Positions 32,898 through 40,639 of a stretch of 63,685 nt of DNA are shown here, piece after piece; the first letter of the stretch is position 1, and each line of letters opens with the position of its first letter. Origin of the DNA: Cellulomonas sp. ACRRI (lineage in GTDB: Bacteria > Actinomycetota > Actinomycetes > Actinomycetales > Cellulomonadaceae); the NCBI RefSeq assembly GCF_022346185.1, contig NZ_JAKRMS010000007.1:1-63685 (forward strand), read 5' to 3'. The position numbers and the translations under genes were made by a program. A model generated the notes under the pieces. That model saw only the letters and a program-made list of their open reading frames with translations, made no database searches and was not told the origin of the DNA.

Positions 32898-33923
32898 TCA
32901 GGCGACCTCTGGCGCGGGGTTGAGCTTTGTGGCGATGTCGCCGAGGCGGTACAGCGGCTTGCCGTGCGGATCAGTGCCGTGCTCGGGCATCTGTCGGGGG
33001 TGGCCGGCGTCAGCGCGGCCGCGGTCGCGCTTGAGCCAGACGTTGAAGGTGTTCCGCTTGAGGTCCGGGAGGATCCGGCGGGCGTCGTCGAGGGTGACGA
33101 GGGTGTCGGGGTTCGTGGTGGGCAGGTCGTGGAACGTGGCGCGCAGGGCGCGGGCGAAGTGCGCGTGGCTGGGCCAGGTGGTGTGGCAGCGGGTGCAGGT
33201 GTGGGTGTCGTCGAGGCCGGCGTTGGTCCACTTCTGGACGACGGTGCCGCCGCATTCGGGGCAGGGGACCTCGGAGCGGACGGGTGCCTTGGATGCGCCG
33301 GTGAGGAACCGCAGGCGGCCGATGAGGTCGCGGAGGTCGGCGCGGTAGTCGGTCCAGGTGTCGGCGTGCTGGGCGGCCCAGGCGGTGTTCGCGGCGAGGT
33401 ACTCGACGGTGTCGTTGAGGGCGGTGGTCTGCGGGTCGGGCTGCTGCTGGGCGTCGCGCCAGGCCTCTTCCCAGAACGTGAGCACGGCGCGGACGGACGG
33501 GGGGTCGCGGCGCTCTGCGTCGAGGAGGGCGGGGTCGATGGTGGTCTCGCCGCGGCCGAGGCGGGTCTTGTCGGCGGTTCCGCCGGCGGCCATGACCATG
33601 GCGGCACCGCCGAGGATGGTCGTGTCGTTCGCGCGTCGGGGTTCGCCGGCGCCGAAGCGGGTGTCGTAGCGGATGGCGTGGAGGCCGGCGGCTGCGGCGA
33701 TGACGTCGGGCAGGAGCTGGTAGAGGTCGCGGATCTCGCGGATGTCGTTGCGGGCGCGGGACACGCAGTGGTCGCAGACGCGGCCGTGGGTGTCGAGGAT
33801 GCGGTGGCAGGTGGCGCACTGGGTGGCGGTGGCCGGGCAGATGGCGCACGCCCATGTGCGGGGGGTGTCGTCGGGCTGGGTGGTCTCGGTCCAGTCATGC
33901 TGGTGGTCGGTGGTGCTGGTCAC
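32898..33923 (-). CDS. Zinc-ribbon protein with C-terminal HTH
   Basis: 341 residues from GTG 33923 (TSTTDHQHDWTETTQPDDTP). Cys clusters at the N-terminus (CAICPATATQCATCHRIL, CDHC) and in the middle (CPECGGTVVQKW, CTRCHTTW) suggest two zinc ribbons. Between them is a long helical region. The C-terminus (LDDARRILPDLKRNTFNVWL, GKPLYRLGDIATKL) is an excisionase/MerR-like HTH. It ends the replication operon behind the helicase, and may be a replication accessory or late regulator. Confidence 0.72.
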   Translation of the reverse strand: MTSTTDHQHDWTETTQPDDTPRTWACAICPATATQCATCHRILDTHGRVCDHCVSRARNDIREIRDLYQLLPDVIAAAAGLHAIRYDTRFGAGEPRRANDTTILGGAAMVMAAGGTADKTRLGRGETTIDPALLDAERRDPPSVRAVLTFWEEAWRDAQQQPDPQTTALNDTVEYLAANTAWAAQHADTWTDYRADLRDLIGRLRFLTGASKAPVRSEVPCPECGGTVVQKWTNAGLDDTHTCTRCHTTWPSHAHFARALRATFHDLPTTNPDTLVTLDDARRILPDLKRNTFNVWLKRDRGRADAGHPRQMPEHGTDPHGKPLYRLGDIATKLNPAPEVA

Positions 33924-33966
33924 GGGTGGTGCCTCTCGTTGGCGGGGACGAGGACGGGCGGGGTGG

Positions 33967-35193
33967 TCATGCGGCTGGGTAGTGCGGGGTCCACTGGCGG
34001 ACGACTGCGGTGCGTTCGTCGGACCAGGGCCAGTCGCCGCCGCGGACGAGCTTCTCGGGCCAGGCTCGTTCGTCTCGGTCCCCTCGCCAGCGGACGAGGT
34101 TGGCGGTCTTGCGGCTGAGGTCGCTGGGGTCCATGGCGATGCCGAACCCGAACTCGGGCCAGCCCATGAGGGCGGAGCTGCCGCGTGGCCGGAGGTCTCG
34201 GTCACCGCCCTTGTTGGTGGCGTGGCCGGCGTGCGCTTCCATGACGAGGGCGAGGCCGCGGGCGCGGAGTGAGTCGAGGGCGGCGATCATCGGGGCGGCG
34301 TCGTCGTCGGAGTTGATGGCCCGGGGGATGAGTCGGTAGAGCGGCCCGATGACGAGGAGGTCGGGCTCGTGCTCGTCGACGAGGTGGTGGACGGCGCCGA
34401 GGTCCTTCTCGGTAGTGATGTCCATACGGGGCACGCAGGCGAGCTGGACGGTCCGGGCGGGGTCCTCGGACCCGGCGAGACGGGCCTTGGTGACGAGGGG
34501 TCGGGTGGCTCGCCGCCACTGCTTCTCCGTGTTCTCAGTGTCGACGACGAGGACCTTGATCGGGTCGATCGGGCGCCCGGTCATCGGGTGGAGGCCTGCG
34601 GCGGCCATGACAGCGATCTGCCGGACGAACGTGGACTTCCCGGCGCCCTCGCCGCCGGTGAGGACGACCCGGTCCATCCGCTCGAGGAGGTCTGGGATGA
34701 GCCAGTCGTAGGCGTCGGACCCGTCCAGCACCTCGCCGAGCGGCTTGGCCTCCATCGGGGCGGACACAGAGCCTCGGACGGCGTCCCACTCGCGGCGGAC
34801 GAGGCTCATGACCTCGTCGAGGTTCCCCCACCCGTCGGCGAGCTGGACGGCATGCAGACCGAGCGCGGTCAGGCGCCGTCGGATGCCGCCTTCGCGCACC
34901 ATGCGAGCCCAGTACCCGACGTTGGCGGTGACCGGGGTCTCGGTGACGAGCTGGTGCAGGTACAGGAAGTCAACGCCGGGGATCCCGCGCTCGGCCGCTG
35001 CGTCGCCGACGGAGATGGCGTCGACACCGGTCCCGGCTGAACGCAGGCCGACCATCAGCGACCAGACCTTGCCGAGCCTCGGGTCCTCGAAGTCGTCCCC
35101 GCTGATTTGCTCCTCAAGCGCGAACCGGATGCTGTCGGGGTTCTGCAGGCCGGCGCCGATGACCGACCGCTCCGCCTCGGTGACCCGGCTCAC
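33967..35193 (-). CDS. DnaB-N / RepA-type replicative helicase
   Basis: 408 residues from GTG 35193. Residues ~1-115 are DnaB N-terminal-like (TEAERSVIGAGLQNPDSIRF, VDFLYLHQLVTETPVTANV). The ATPase (~165-400) is of the AAA_25/RepA type: Walker A VVLTGGEGAGKSTFVRQ, Walker B PDLLVIGPLYRLI, and MEAHAGH sensor region. A hexameric phage helicase is likely. It overlaps the upstream 130-residue gene by four bases. Confidence 0.85.
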   Translation of the reverse strand: MSRVTEAERSVIGAGLQNPDSIRFALEEQISGDDFEDPRLGKVWSLMVGLRSAGTGVDAISVGDAAAERGIPGVDFLYLHQLVTETPVTANVGYWARMVREGGIRRRLTALGLHAVQLADGWGNLDEVMSLVRREWDAVRGSVSAPMEAKPLGEVLDGSDAYDWLIPDLLERMDRVVLTGGEGAGKSTFVRQIAVMAAAGLHPMTGRPIDPIKVLVVDTENTEKQWRRATRPLVTKARLAGSEDPARTVQLACVPRMDITTEKDLGAVHHLVDEHEPDLLVIGPLYRLIPRAINSDDDAAPMIAALDSLRARGLALVMEAHAGHATNKGGDRDLRPRGSSALMGWPEFGFGIAMDPSDLSRKTANLVRWRGDRDERAWPEKLVRGGDWPWSDERTAVVRQWTPHYPAA

Positions 35194-35582
35194 CTGTCAC
35201 CGCCGAGAACCCGGTCGGTGGCGAAGCGGGTGGCCTCGGCGAGGGTCGCGCCCTGCCGCATGGCGCTCTCGGCCAGCGACTTCCACGTGATGTCGCCGCC
35301 CACCTCGATGACCGACTGGGGTACCCGCCGCGCGATCTCCGGCTTGGCGCGCTCGGTGCGCTCGTGGTGGACGACGGCCACGGCCTCACGGATGTCTCCG
35401 GGGGTGACCCAGCGCTCGCGGGAGGTGCGGGTGGCGACCACCTTCCGGACCGCCGCCTGGACGTCGTCGTGGCGCAGGTCGTCGAGGGCGAGGAGCCACA
35501 CCTCGGCCTGCCCCTCGATCAGTCCGAGGAGGCCAGCGGTGCTGAGGGTGTGGATGGCCTGCTGGGTCTGCTGCTGGTTCAC
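35190..35582 (-). CDS. Helicase-associated phage protein
   Basis: 130 residues from GTG 35582, overlapping the initiator stop (GTGA) and itself overlapping the helicase start (GTGA). LEGQ-like region LIEGQAEVWLLALDDLRHDD, VQAAVRKVVATRTSRERWVT, PGDIREAVAVVHHERTERAK. All-helical with a winged-helix flavour. Such small proteins between initiator and helicase often load the helicase; that role is inferred from position. Confidence 0.7.
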   Translation of the reverse strand: MNQQQTQQAIHTLSTAGLLGLIEGQAEVWLLALDDLRHDDVQAAVRKVVATRTSRERWVTPGDIREAVAVVHHERTERAKPEIARRVPQSVIEVGGDITWKSLAESAMRQGATLAEATRFATDRVLGGDR

Positions 35583-36481
35583 TTCGTGTCTCCGTTCTTG
35601 GTCGCCTCGCGGGCCTCGTCGGCGAGGCGGGCCTTCTCCATCTCGCGGGCCATGAGGTCGGCCCTGCGGTCGGCTGGGCGCCCGGTCTTCGTGCGTTCGG
35701 CGGCTGCCTGGGCCTGAAGCCGGTCGTACTGCTGCCGGAGCTTCGACATCGACCGGATGTTCAGCCGCCAGAACTCGTGGTCGGTCGCCCACGTGATCGC
35801 GGAGCGGACCTGGTCGACGGTTCGCCCGTCCCGGTCCAGGAGGAGCCGGGCGGCGCTCCGGTTCGCCTTCGTCCTGGCTGGCTTCTTGAAGCCGTTCTCC
35901 TGGACTCGCTCGTCGAGGAAGTCGAGGAGATCTAGGACCTCGGGCCGGGGGTCGTCGTCGACATCGGGTCGGGATGTCGCGTCAGCGACTTCCGACGAGT
36001 GTTCTTCCTCTTTCTCTCCTTCTCTCTCTTCTTCTTCCTCTCCTTCTACCCATCCGGAGCTACTAGCACTCACATGGCTACTTACGTCCGCACACAGGGG
36101 GCAGTCGGGGTCGAACTCGCCTCGATCCCGGTGCCAACGGTTGTGAGCCGCGGTGGTGCCTCCACGGCTCTGCGCGCCGGTGGCCTGCGTGTTCAGGCCG
36201 TTCCACTTCTCCCAGGACCGGATCTGCCACCCGTCGTGGGTGGTGATCCATAGCCCTTCTCGCACGAGCGCCTGGGCCGCCTCGCGCGGTCGTCGGAGTC
36301 CCGCTCCGACGCTCCTGAGGTCGAACTCCGTCACGGCTCCGTCCGTCTTGTGCACTCTCGCGTGCGCCAGAGCGCGGATGAACAGCAGCTCTGCGTTCGC
36401 GCCGGCGCCTCGGAGGCGGGGGTCGCGTTGGAAGTGGACGTGCAGAGGGACGAACTCCCCGGGAATCTTGCGGGCTGTCAC
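35579..36481 (-). CDS. Replication initiator (DnaD/O-like) with acidic linker
   Basis: 300 residues from GTG 36481 (TARKIPGEFVPLHVHFQRDP). An N-terminal winged helix (LLFIRALAHARVHKTDGAVT, RPREAAQALVREGLWITT) resembles phage replisome organisers. A CPLC pair (~132-135) precedes a very acidic linker (VEGEEEEEREGEKEEEHSS, ~146-164). The C-terminal domain (DQVRSAITWATDHEFWRLNI, SMSKLRQQYDRLQAQ) is the DnaD/DnaT-like segment. The first gene of the helicase operon. The linker DNA is a 46-nt homopyrimidine tract. Confidence 0.82.
   Translation of the reverse strand: MTARKIPGEFVPLHVHFQRDPRLRGAGANAELLFIRALAHARVHKTDGAVTEFDLRSVGAGLRRPREAAQALVREGLWITTHDGWQIRSWEKWNGLNTQATGAQSRGGTTAAHNRWHRDRGEFDPDCPLCADVSSHVSASSSGWVEGEEEEEREGEKEEEHSSEVADATSRPDVDDDPRPEVLDLLDFLDERVQENGFKKPARTKANRSAARLLLDRDGRTVDQVRSAITWATDHEFWRLNIRSMSKLRQQYDRLQAQAAAERTKTGRPADRRADLMAREMEKARLADEAREATKNGDTK
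36002..36047. repeat. 46-nt uninterrupted homopyrimidine tract
   Basis: Only C and T on the plus strand (ttcttcctctttctctcctt... to ...cctctccttct), purine on the coding strand, inside the initiator gene. By far the longest such run noticed and locally low in GC. It encodes the Glu-rich linker and may double as an origin element. Confidence 0.8.
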
Positions 36482-36550
36482 GGCTGCCCTCCATCGCTGA
36501 GGGTGCGATTTCCTCCGCGCAGGTATCCCGGACGGTGCGACGATGGGCGA

Positions 36551-36760
36551 ATGGTCGACCGGGCTGAGGACCAGCGAGACGCGCTCAGGGTGTACAGCGC
36601 GGTGATGGTGTGGACATGGTCGTTCCTGGCTGCGGTCTGGCTCGTGGTCGCTGCGGTCGGCGGCGGAGTGACGCGCTGGATATTCGCCGTCGTGTGGACG
36701 GCGATCGCCGTCGCTGGATGGATCTTGCGGAGGGCCCTGCGCGCGCGAGGACGCATCTGA
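36551..36760 (+). CDS. Small membrane protein (moron-like)
   Basis: 69 residues from ATG 36551 (VDRAEDQRDALRVYSAVMVW). Two hydrophobic helices (~16-38, WTWSFLAAVWLVVAAVGG; ~43-60, WIFAVVWTAIAVAGWIL) and a basic end RRALRARGRI. Plus strand within minus-strand early genes, 69 bases divergent from the initiator. Such lone membrane proteins in prophages sometimes act in superinfection exclusion; no direct evidence. Confidence 0.6.
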   Translation: MVDRAEDQRDALRVYSAVMVWTWSFLAAVWLVVAAVGGGVTRWIFAVVWTAIAVAGWILRRALRARGRI

Positions 36761-36851
36761 TCAGACGGCGAGGTCGCCATGCTGATTCCTTCCTGATTGG
36801 TCCGCCGGGGTGGGCGGTGGCGGGTCAGCCCACCCCGGCGGGGCTCGTGGG

Positions 36852-37343
36852 TTAGTCGCGGATCCAGCGGCGGGGGCCGAGGCGTGTGCTGCCGTCGGGC
36901 TCGGCGTACTCGCCCTGGTGGCGCATGGTCTTGCCGACGCGGCCGGCGTGGACCCGGATGAGGCATCCGTGGGCGTGGACGTAGTGCCAGCGGTGTCCGC
37001 GCCATCCCGGCTGGTCGGTGTCGGCTGTGCACCAGTCGGGGCACGCGGTGGGCCGAGGCCGGCTGAGCATGGAGTCGATGAGCCGGTCGGTGGGTCGGTT
37101 GTTGCACAGCTCGGCGCCGAGTTCGTGCAGTTGCTCGGCGGTGAAGGTCCCGGCGGTGGTGAGCGTGAGCTTGATCGGCCCTTCGGACTCGGTCCACTCG
37201 GCGCGCGTGCGAGAGGCACGGAGCGTGACGCCCGTGATGACCTCGACGGCTCTCGTCGTGTGCGCCACGAGGCGTTCCGGCGACGTGGCTACGGCTTCGC
37301 ACGCGCTGGCGTCGCACCAATCGAAGTGCTCTTCGGATATCAC
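36852..37343 (-). CDS. Hypothetical phage protein
   Basis: 163 residues from GTG 37343, overlapping the TGA of the preceding frame (GTGA). ISEEHFDWCDASACEAVATS, VEVITGVTLRASRTRAEWTE, TAGTFTAEQLHELGAELCNN, then CPDWCTADTDQPGWRGHRWH and YVHAHGCLIRVHAGRVGKTM. The Cys/His content hints at a metal-bound core (CPDWC resembles a motif common in Streptomyces phage proteins). No function known. Confidence 0.65.
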   Translation of the reverse strand: MISEEHFDWCDASACEAVATSPERLVAHTTRAVEVITGVTLRASRTRAEWTESEGPIKLTLTTAGTFTAEQLHELGAELCNNRPTDRLIDSMLSRPRPTACPDWCTADTDQPGWRGHRWHYVHAHGCLIRVHAGRVGKTMRHQGEYAEPDGSTRLGPRRWIRD

Positions 37344-37955
37344 GGACCCACCGCCTCCGCGGCTGCGACGATCGCCAGGACCGCGGCCGCGAGCTCGTGC
37401 TCGGTGCCGTTGCCGAAGGCGCGCTCGACCGCATCCAGGAGACCGTCGTCTTCGGTGATGTGCCGGTCGATCACCTTCGCGGCGGAATGCGGCCCGGCGG
37501 ATGCTCTGGGGCTCGTCGCCGAGATCCAAGCCGGGACACGTGTCGTCTTCGTCGGCCTCTCCCACCGGCGGCTCGGTGATCACGTCCCACTCGATGACCT
37601 CGTCGTCGGGGTGTCGCCAGTTCGCGAACCACGAGACGTCGCCGACGAGCATCTGCGCGACCAGGCGTCGTTCGTCGCGGCTCGTGGTCTCGGCGAGTGC
37701 ACGGTCGATCGCGTCGGCGGCGGTCGCGCGGAGCTGCCACTGCCGCAGCGCGGGGTCCGCCAGTGCGCACGAGGGGCAGACGGGCCGGTCGTGCTCGGCC
37801 GGCCAGACCACGTACCAGGTACGTGCGAGGAAGTTGGCCGCGCACCGGGTGCACGACTTCTGCTCCGGGCCGCTGACGGCGAGGGGAGCGACGACGACGG
37901 TCGGGGCGTTGGTCTGCCGGAGCTGGATCACTGGGGCGTTGGTGTCGGTGCTCAT
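37340..37955 (-). CDS. Zinc-finger phage protein, apparent frameshift
   Basis: From ATG 37955: STDTNAPVIQLRQTNAPTVV, then CTRCAANFLARTWYVVWPAE and CPSCALADPALRQWQLRATA (zinc ribbon), and an acidic end GEADEDDTCPGLDLGDEP. Beyond ~37490 this frame turns Arg-rich and reads into the next gene with no stop. In the +1 frame a natural-looking tail appears (AAKVIDRHITEDDGLLDAVE, AVLAIVAAAEAVGP, stop 37340) that ends in a GTGA overlap. Removing one base (for example in CGGG near 37489) joins them. Alternatively the tail is a separate 44-residue gene from GTG 37474, but no ribosome site is seen. Confidence 0.6.
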
Positions 37956-38146
37956 CCGAGCTCTCCGTTCCCGTAGAGGACCGTCAGGGCGGCGCGGTAC
38001 GTGTCGAGGTCGGCCTGCGTGAAGCGCTCGCGGATGTCGCGATGCGCTGTGCGCGGGTCCGTGATGCCGTACTTCTGCATGAGTTCCGTGATCACGTCGT
38101 GGGCACGGCGGTCGACGTCATCGCTGGTCTGTCCGTCGATGCTCAT
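37952..38146 (-). CDS. Small hypothetical phage protein
   Basis: 64 residues (SIDGQTSDDVDRRAHDVITE, LMQKYGITDPRTAHRDIRER, FTQADLDTYRAALTVLYG). All-helical and acidic/basic mixed, no membrane segment. ATG overlaps the previous stop (ATGA) and its stop overlaps the next ATG (ATGA), so coding is well supported. Function unknown. Confidence 0.65.
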   Translation of the reverse strand: MSIDGQTSDDVDRRAHDVITELMQKYGITDPRTAHRDIRERFTQADLDTYRAALTVLYGNGELG

Positions 38147-38991
38147 GCGGTGGCCTCGGTGCTCGGCAGCGCGTAGATGCCGTGCTCTAGCCGGACGACG
38201 ACTCCCCGACGGGCCATCCCGGACAGGACGCTCGTGACCGAGCTGTACCGTGCCTCGGGCACCGCATCTGCGACGTCGCGAGGACGGAACCGGGGGATCC
38301 GACGGGCGACCTCGTGGACGGCGTCGGCGATGTAGCTCGGGTCCCGTCCCATGCTCGACTGCGTCGCTCCGGCCAGAGCGAACCTGGCGACGCGGCCGCG
38401 TCCCGTGCCGCGCACCGTCCTAACGATCCGGCCCTGGCCGGCCATCTGGCGGAGGACCTCGCTGACCGTGGCCCGCTTTGCGGTGGGCACGGTGGCGAGG
38501 ACGTCATCGGCCGTGAACTCGGTCATCGTGTTCGCGACCTGGAGAACTGCTCCGCGGATGTCGTGATCACCGGGGTTCGGCCCCTGGTGGTGGCTGACGA
38601 GGGGCCGTGCTTCTACCTCGCGCCACGGCGCTGCCTCGAGGACGGCGTCGAGCGATGCCGTCATGGCCGCTCGTCGGGCAGAACCCTCTCGCCCGTACAC
38701 GCTCTTGTAGTGACCCCGGGCCTCCAGTTGCAGCGCCTTGCGGAGGAACCCGTACCACGCGGCGTTGGGGTCCTCTGGATCAGCCGCGTTCTGGTAGGCG
38801 GCGACGTACCGCTGTGCCACCGAGACGGAGACGGAGGTGAGGTAGGACTCGAGGTCGTCGTTCAGCAGGTTGTCGTGCCCATGGGCGCGTCGCGCCTCGT
38901 GGGCAATGATCTCGACCACGTGCCTGTCGTCGAGAAGGGTGCGCCAGTCTCGTCTCTGGGAGGCTGCCGGACGGTCCAGTACAATCGTCAC
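38143..38991 (-). CDS. Sigma-like N-domain with two winged-helix modules
   Basis: 282 residues from GTG 38991, with AGGAG seven bases ahead. Residues ~20-110 (VVEIIAHEARRAHGHDNLLN, LESYLTSVSVSVAQRYVAAY, WYGFLRKALQLEARGHYKSV) resemble a sigma-70 region 2-like helical bundle. Residues ~165-220 (FTADDVLATVPTAKRATVSE, VLRQMAGQGRIVRTVRG) and ~230-278 (FRPRDVADAVPEARYSSVTS, VLSGMARRGVVVRLEHGIYA) are two similar winged helices. A transcription regulator of early or late genes is plausible; the combination is unfamiliar. Confidence 0.65.
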   Translation of the reverse strand: MTIVLDRPAASQRRDWRTLLDDRHVVEIIAHEARRAHGHDNLLNDDLESYLTSVSVSVAQRYVAAYQNAADPEDPNAAWYGFLRKALQLEARGHYKSVYGREGSARRAAMTASLDAVLEAAPWREVEARPLVSHHQGPNPGDHDIRGAVLQVANTMTEFTADDVLATVPTAKRATVSEVLRQMAGQGRIVRTVRGTGRGRVARFALAGATQSSMGRDPSYIADAVHEVARRIPRFRPRDVADAVPEARYSSVTSVLSGMARRGVVVRLEHGIYALPSTEATA

Positions 38992-39077
38992 GTTCTTGCT
39001 CCTATGGGGGGTGGGAGCCACGGCGCCGGCGAGTTGCAGCTCGCGCGGCGCCTTCTGCATCTGCAGACGGGCGTTCA

Positions 39078-39287
39078 TCAGGCGTCCGGCAGCGAGTCGA
39101 GCCAGGACGCAAGGTCCCGGACCAGGACCACGCGCCGGCCGCGGGAGTCGCGCTTGGCGCGCAGCGGCGGCGGGAACGCCTGCGGGTCGGTCGCTTTGGT
39201 CGCGCGGTCGAGGGTGTCCTCGCTGAACGGGACCAGCTCGGTGGCCTCCTTGAGAGTCACCGCGAGCCGCTCGGCCGGCGCCTTCAC
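39078..39287 (-). CDS. Small HTH DNA-binding protein
   Basis: 69 residues from GTG 39287, overlapping the previous TGA (GTGA). KAPAERLAVTLKEATELVPF, SEDTLDRATKATDPQAFPPP, then VVLVRDLASWLDSLPDA: an excisionase/MerR-type HTH. Probably a regulator within the early operon, or a second directionality factor. It follows the antirepressor and the 48-residue membrane protein. Confidence 0.7.
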   Translation of the reverse strand: MKAPAERLAVTLKEATELVPFSEDTLDRATKATDPQAFPPPLRAKRDSRGRRVVLVRDLASWLDSLPDA

Positions 39288-39430
39288 CGGACACCGACCA
39301 CGAACACGACGAGCCCGAGCATCAGCCCGAAGCCGATGAGCGATGCCCAGGCGCCGATCGTCAGCGCGACCGACGCCGGCGGCGCCATCCGCTCCGCGGT
39401 CTCCGCCACCTGCTGGTCCAGGGCGGTCAT
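39284..39430 (-). CDS. 48-residue membrane protein
   Basis: ATG 39430 to TGA 39284-39286. TALDQQVAETAERMAPPASV is followed by one long hydrophobic helix (LTIGAWASLIGFGLMLGLVV, FVVGVR). The ATG overlaps the antirepressor stop (ATGA) and its stop overlaps the HTH gene start (GTGA), giving good support despite its size. Function unknown. Confidence 0.65.
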   Translation of the reverse strand: MTALDQQVAETAERMAPPASVALTIGAWASLIGFGLMLGLVVFVVGVR

Positions 39431-40200
39431 GCCGCCACCTCGGTGAGGTCGGCGCGCATGATGTCGTAGACGCGCTCGAACAACGGGAGGTCCCGCTTGA
39501 AGTAGCCCTTGACCTCGGTCCACGTGCCGTTGACGAACCGGTTGACCGGCTCCGGCTCGCAGCCGCGCTCGGCGACGTACAGGGCCTTGAGGCGCTTGCC
39601 GAACGAGCCGGACCACCGGGCGATGACCCGGGCCTTCACGCCCTTGCTCTTGAGGAACGAGTAGACGTCGACCGGGATCGCGCCGTCCTCGATCTCCGGC
39701 TCCTCGCCCATAGACCGAGCCAGCACCAGACGCGCCTTGGCCTCGAGGTAGTCGGGCGCGATGATCCCCGAGGCGAGGCGGATCACGTTCATCTGCGCCT
39801 CGGCCTGCTGCGCCAGGACCGTGAGCTGGTGCTCGGTCGCCCGCGGGTTGATCGCGCCACCGTTCGCCCAGTACGCCTCGATGACGTCGGCGACCTCGGA
39901 CTGGAACGCGATGAGGAGCGGCCTGGCCGTCTCGCCCACGCGGCGCTCGTCGATGGTCGCCAGCAGCATGAGGAAGGTCCGCACGTCGACCGCGAGCATC
40001 TGACGCCGCTTGCCGTCGGCGGCAACCACGGTGGTGAGCACCGTGGTTGCCCAGGACTTGTCCTCGAGCTTCTTGCGCTGGTTGTCGTAGTCGACGCCGA
40101 GGGCGTCGATCGCCGGCTTCAGCACGACGTGGGGCTTGCCGTCGACGTCGACCGCGAGCACCTCGGTGTCGCGGAACGGGATATGGACCAGATCGGTCAC
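39427..40200 (-). CDS. Phage antirepressor (P22_AR_N type)
   Basis: 257 residues from GTG 40200, with AGGAG eight bases ahead. The N-terminal antirepressor domain is clear: VHIPFRDTEVLAVDVDGKPH, VVLKPAIDALGVDYDNQRKK, KSWATTVLTTVVAADGKRRQ, FLMLLATIDERRVGETARPL. The C-terminal half (EAKARLVLARSMGEEPEIED, VYSFLKSKGVKARVIARWSG) is a conserved partner region. Antirepressors inactivate the CI-like repressor during induction. First gene after the Cro-like gene in the leftward early transcript. Confidence 0.88.
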   Translation of the reverse strand: MTDLVHIPFRDTEVLAVDVDGKPHVVLKPAIDALGVDYDNQRKKLEDKSWATTVLTTVVAADGKRRQMLAVDVRTFLMLLATIDERRVGETARPLLIAFQSEVADVIEAYWANGGAINPRATEHQLTVLAQQAEAQMNVIRLASGIIAPDYLEAKARLVLARSMGEEPEIEDGAIPVDVYSFLKSKGVKARVIARWSGSFGKRLKALYVAERGCEPEPVNRFVNGTWTEVKGYFKRDLPLFERVYDIMRADLTEVAA

Positions 40201-40277
40201 GAGATAGGCTCCTGTCTTGGTCGGTGCCCCCGTAGCCCGGCATGGCTTAGCGGGGGCACTGCTGCGTCTTGGATGGC

Positions 40278-40514
40278 TTACGCCGCAGGAGCGGCGAGGT
40301 TGGGGTAACTGATCGCCTCGATCGGTACGCCGAGAGCGTCCGCGAGTTGGCGCAACGTTGCCGCCGAGGGCTGGCGCGCTCCGGACTCCATCAGCGACAC
40401 GAACGGACGGCTGACCTGGGCGCGAAGAGCCAGGTCGCTCAGCGAGACCCCATAGGCCTCGCGGATCACCCTCAGCGAGGCCCCGTTCAGGCGGCGGGTC
40501 GTCGGCGTCTGCAT
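40278..40514 (-). CDS. Cro-like XRE-family regulator
   Basis: 78 residues from ATG 40514 (QTPTTRRLNGASLRVIREAY). XRE helix-turn-helix: GVSLSDLALRAQVSRPFVSL, MESGARQPSAATLRQLADAL, GVPIEAISYP. Divergent from the larger CI-like gene across a 125-bp intergenic region with repeated GCGTAA-type boxes, the usual cI/cro layout. First gene of the leftward early operon. Confidence 0.88.
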   Translation of the reverse strand: MQTPTTRRLNGASLRVIREAYGVSLSDLALRAQVSRPFVSLMESGARQPSAATLRQLADALGVPIEAISYPNLAAPAA

Positions 40515-40639
40515 GGCGTAAACGCTAGCAACGGAGCGGCGTAATCTCAACGGTGTAACCACACGTAGGACGTAACCTGGGGCTGACCTGGGCGTCTATC
40601 CATCTTGCGCGTTGCTCCGCGTTACCCCAAGATGGGGTC
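40515..40639. promoter_or_regulatory. Lysis-lysogeny switch region with repeated operator boxes
   Basis: Between divergent Cro-like and CI-like genes. Boxes of the form (G/A)(C/T)GTAA(A/C/T) occur at 40516-40521 (within GCGT-AA-ACGC), 40539-40544, 40553-40558 and 40570-40575, and in inverse (GCGTTAC) at 40619-40625. These are likely operators for the two repressors and overlap both start regions. Confidence 0.65.

Noticed and set aside
36852..37955. A single 367-codon gene
   Set aside because: The middle is an Arg/Gly-rich out-of-frame stretch; a better tail in the +1 frame ends in a GTGA overlap with a separate downstream gene.
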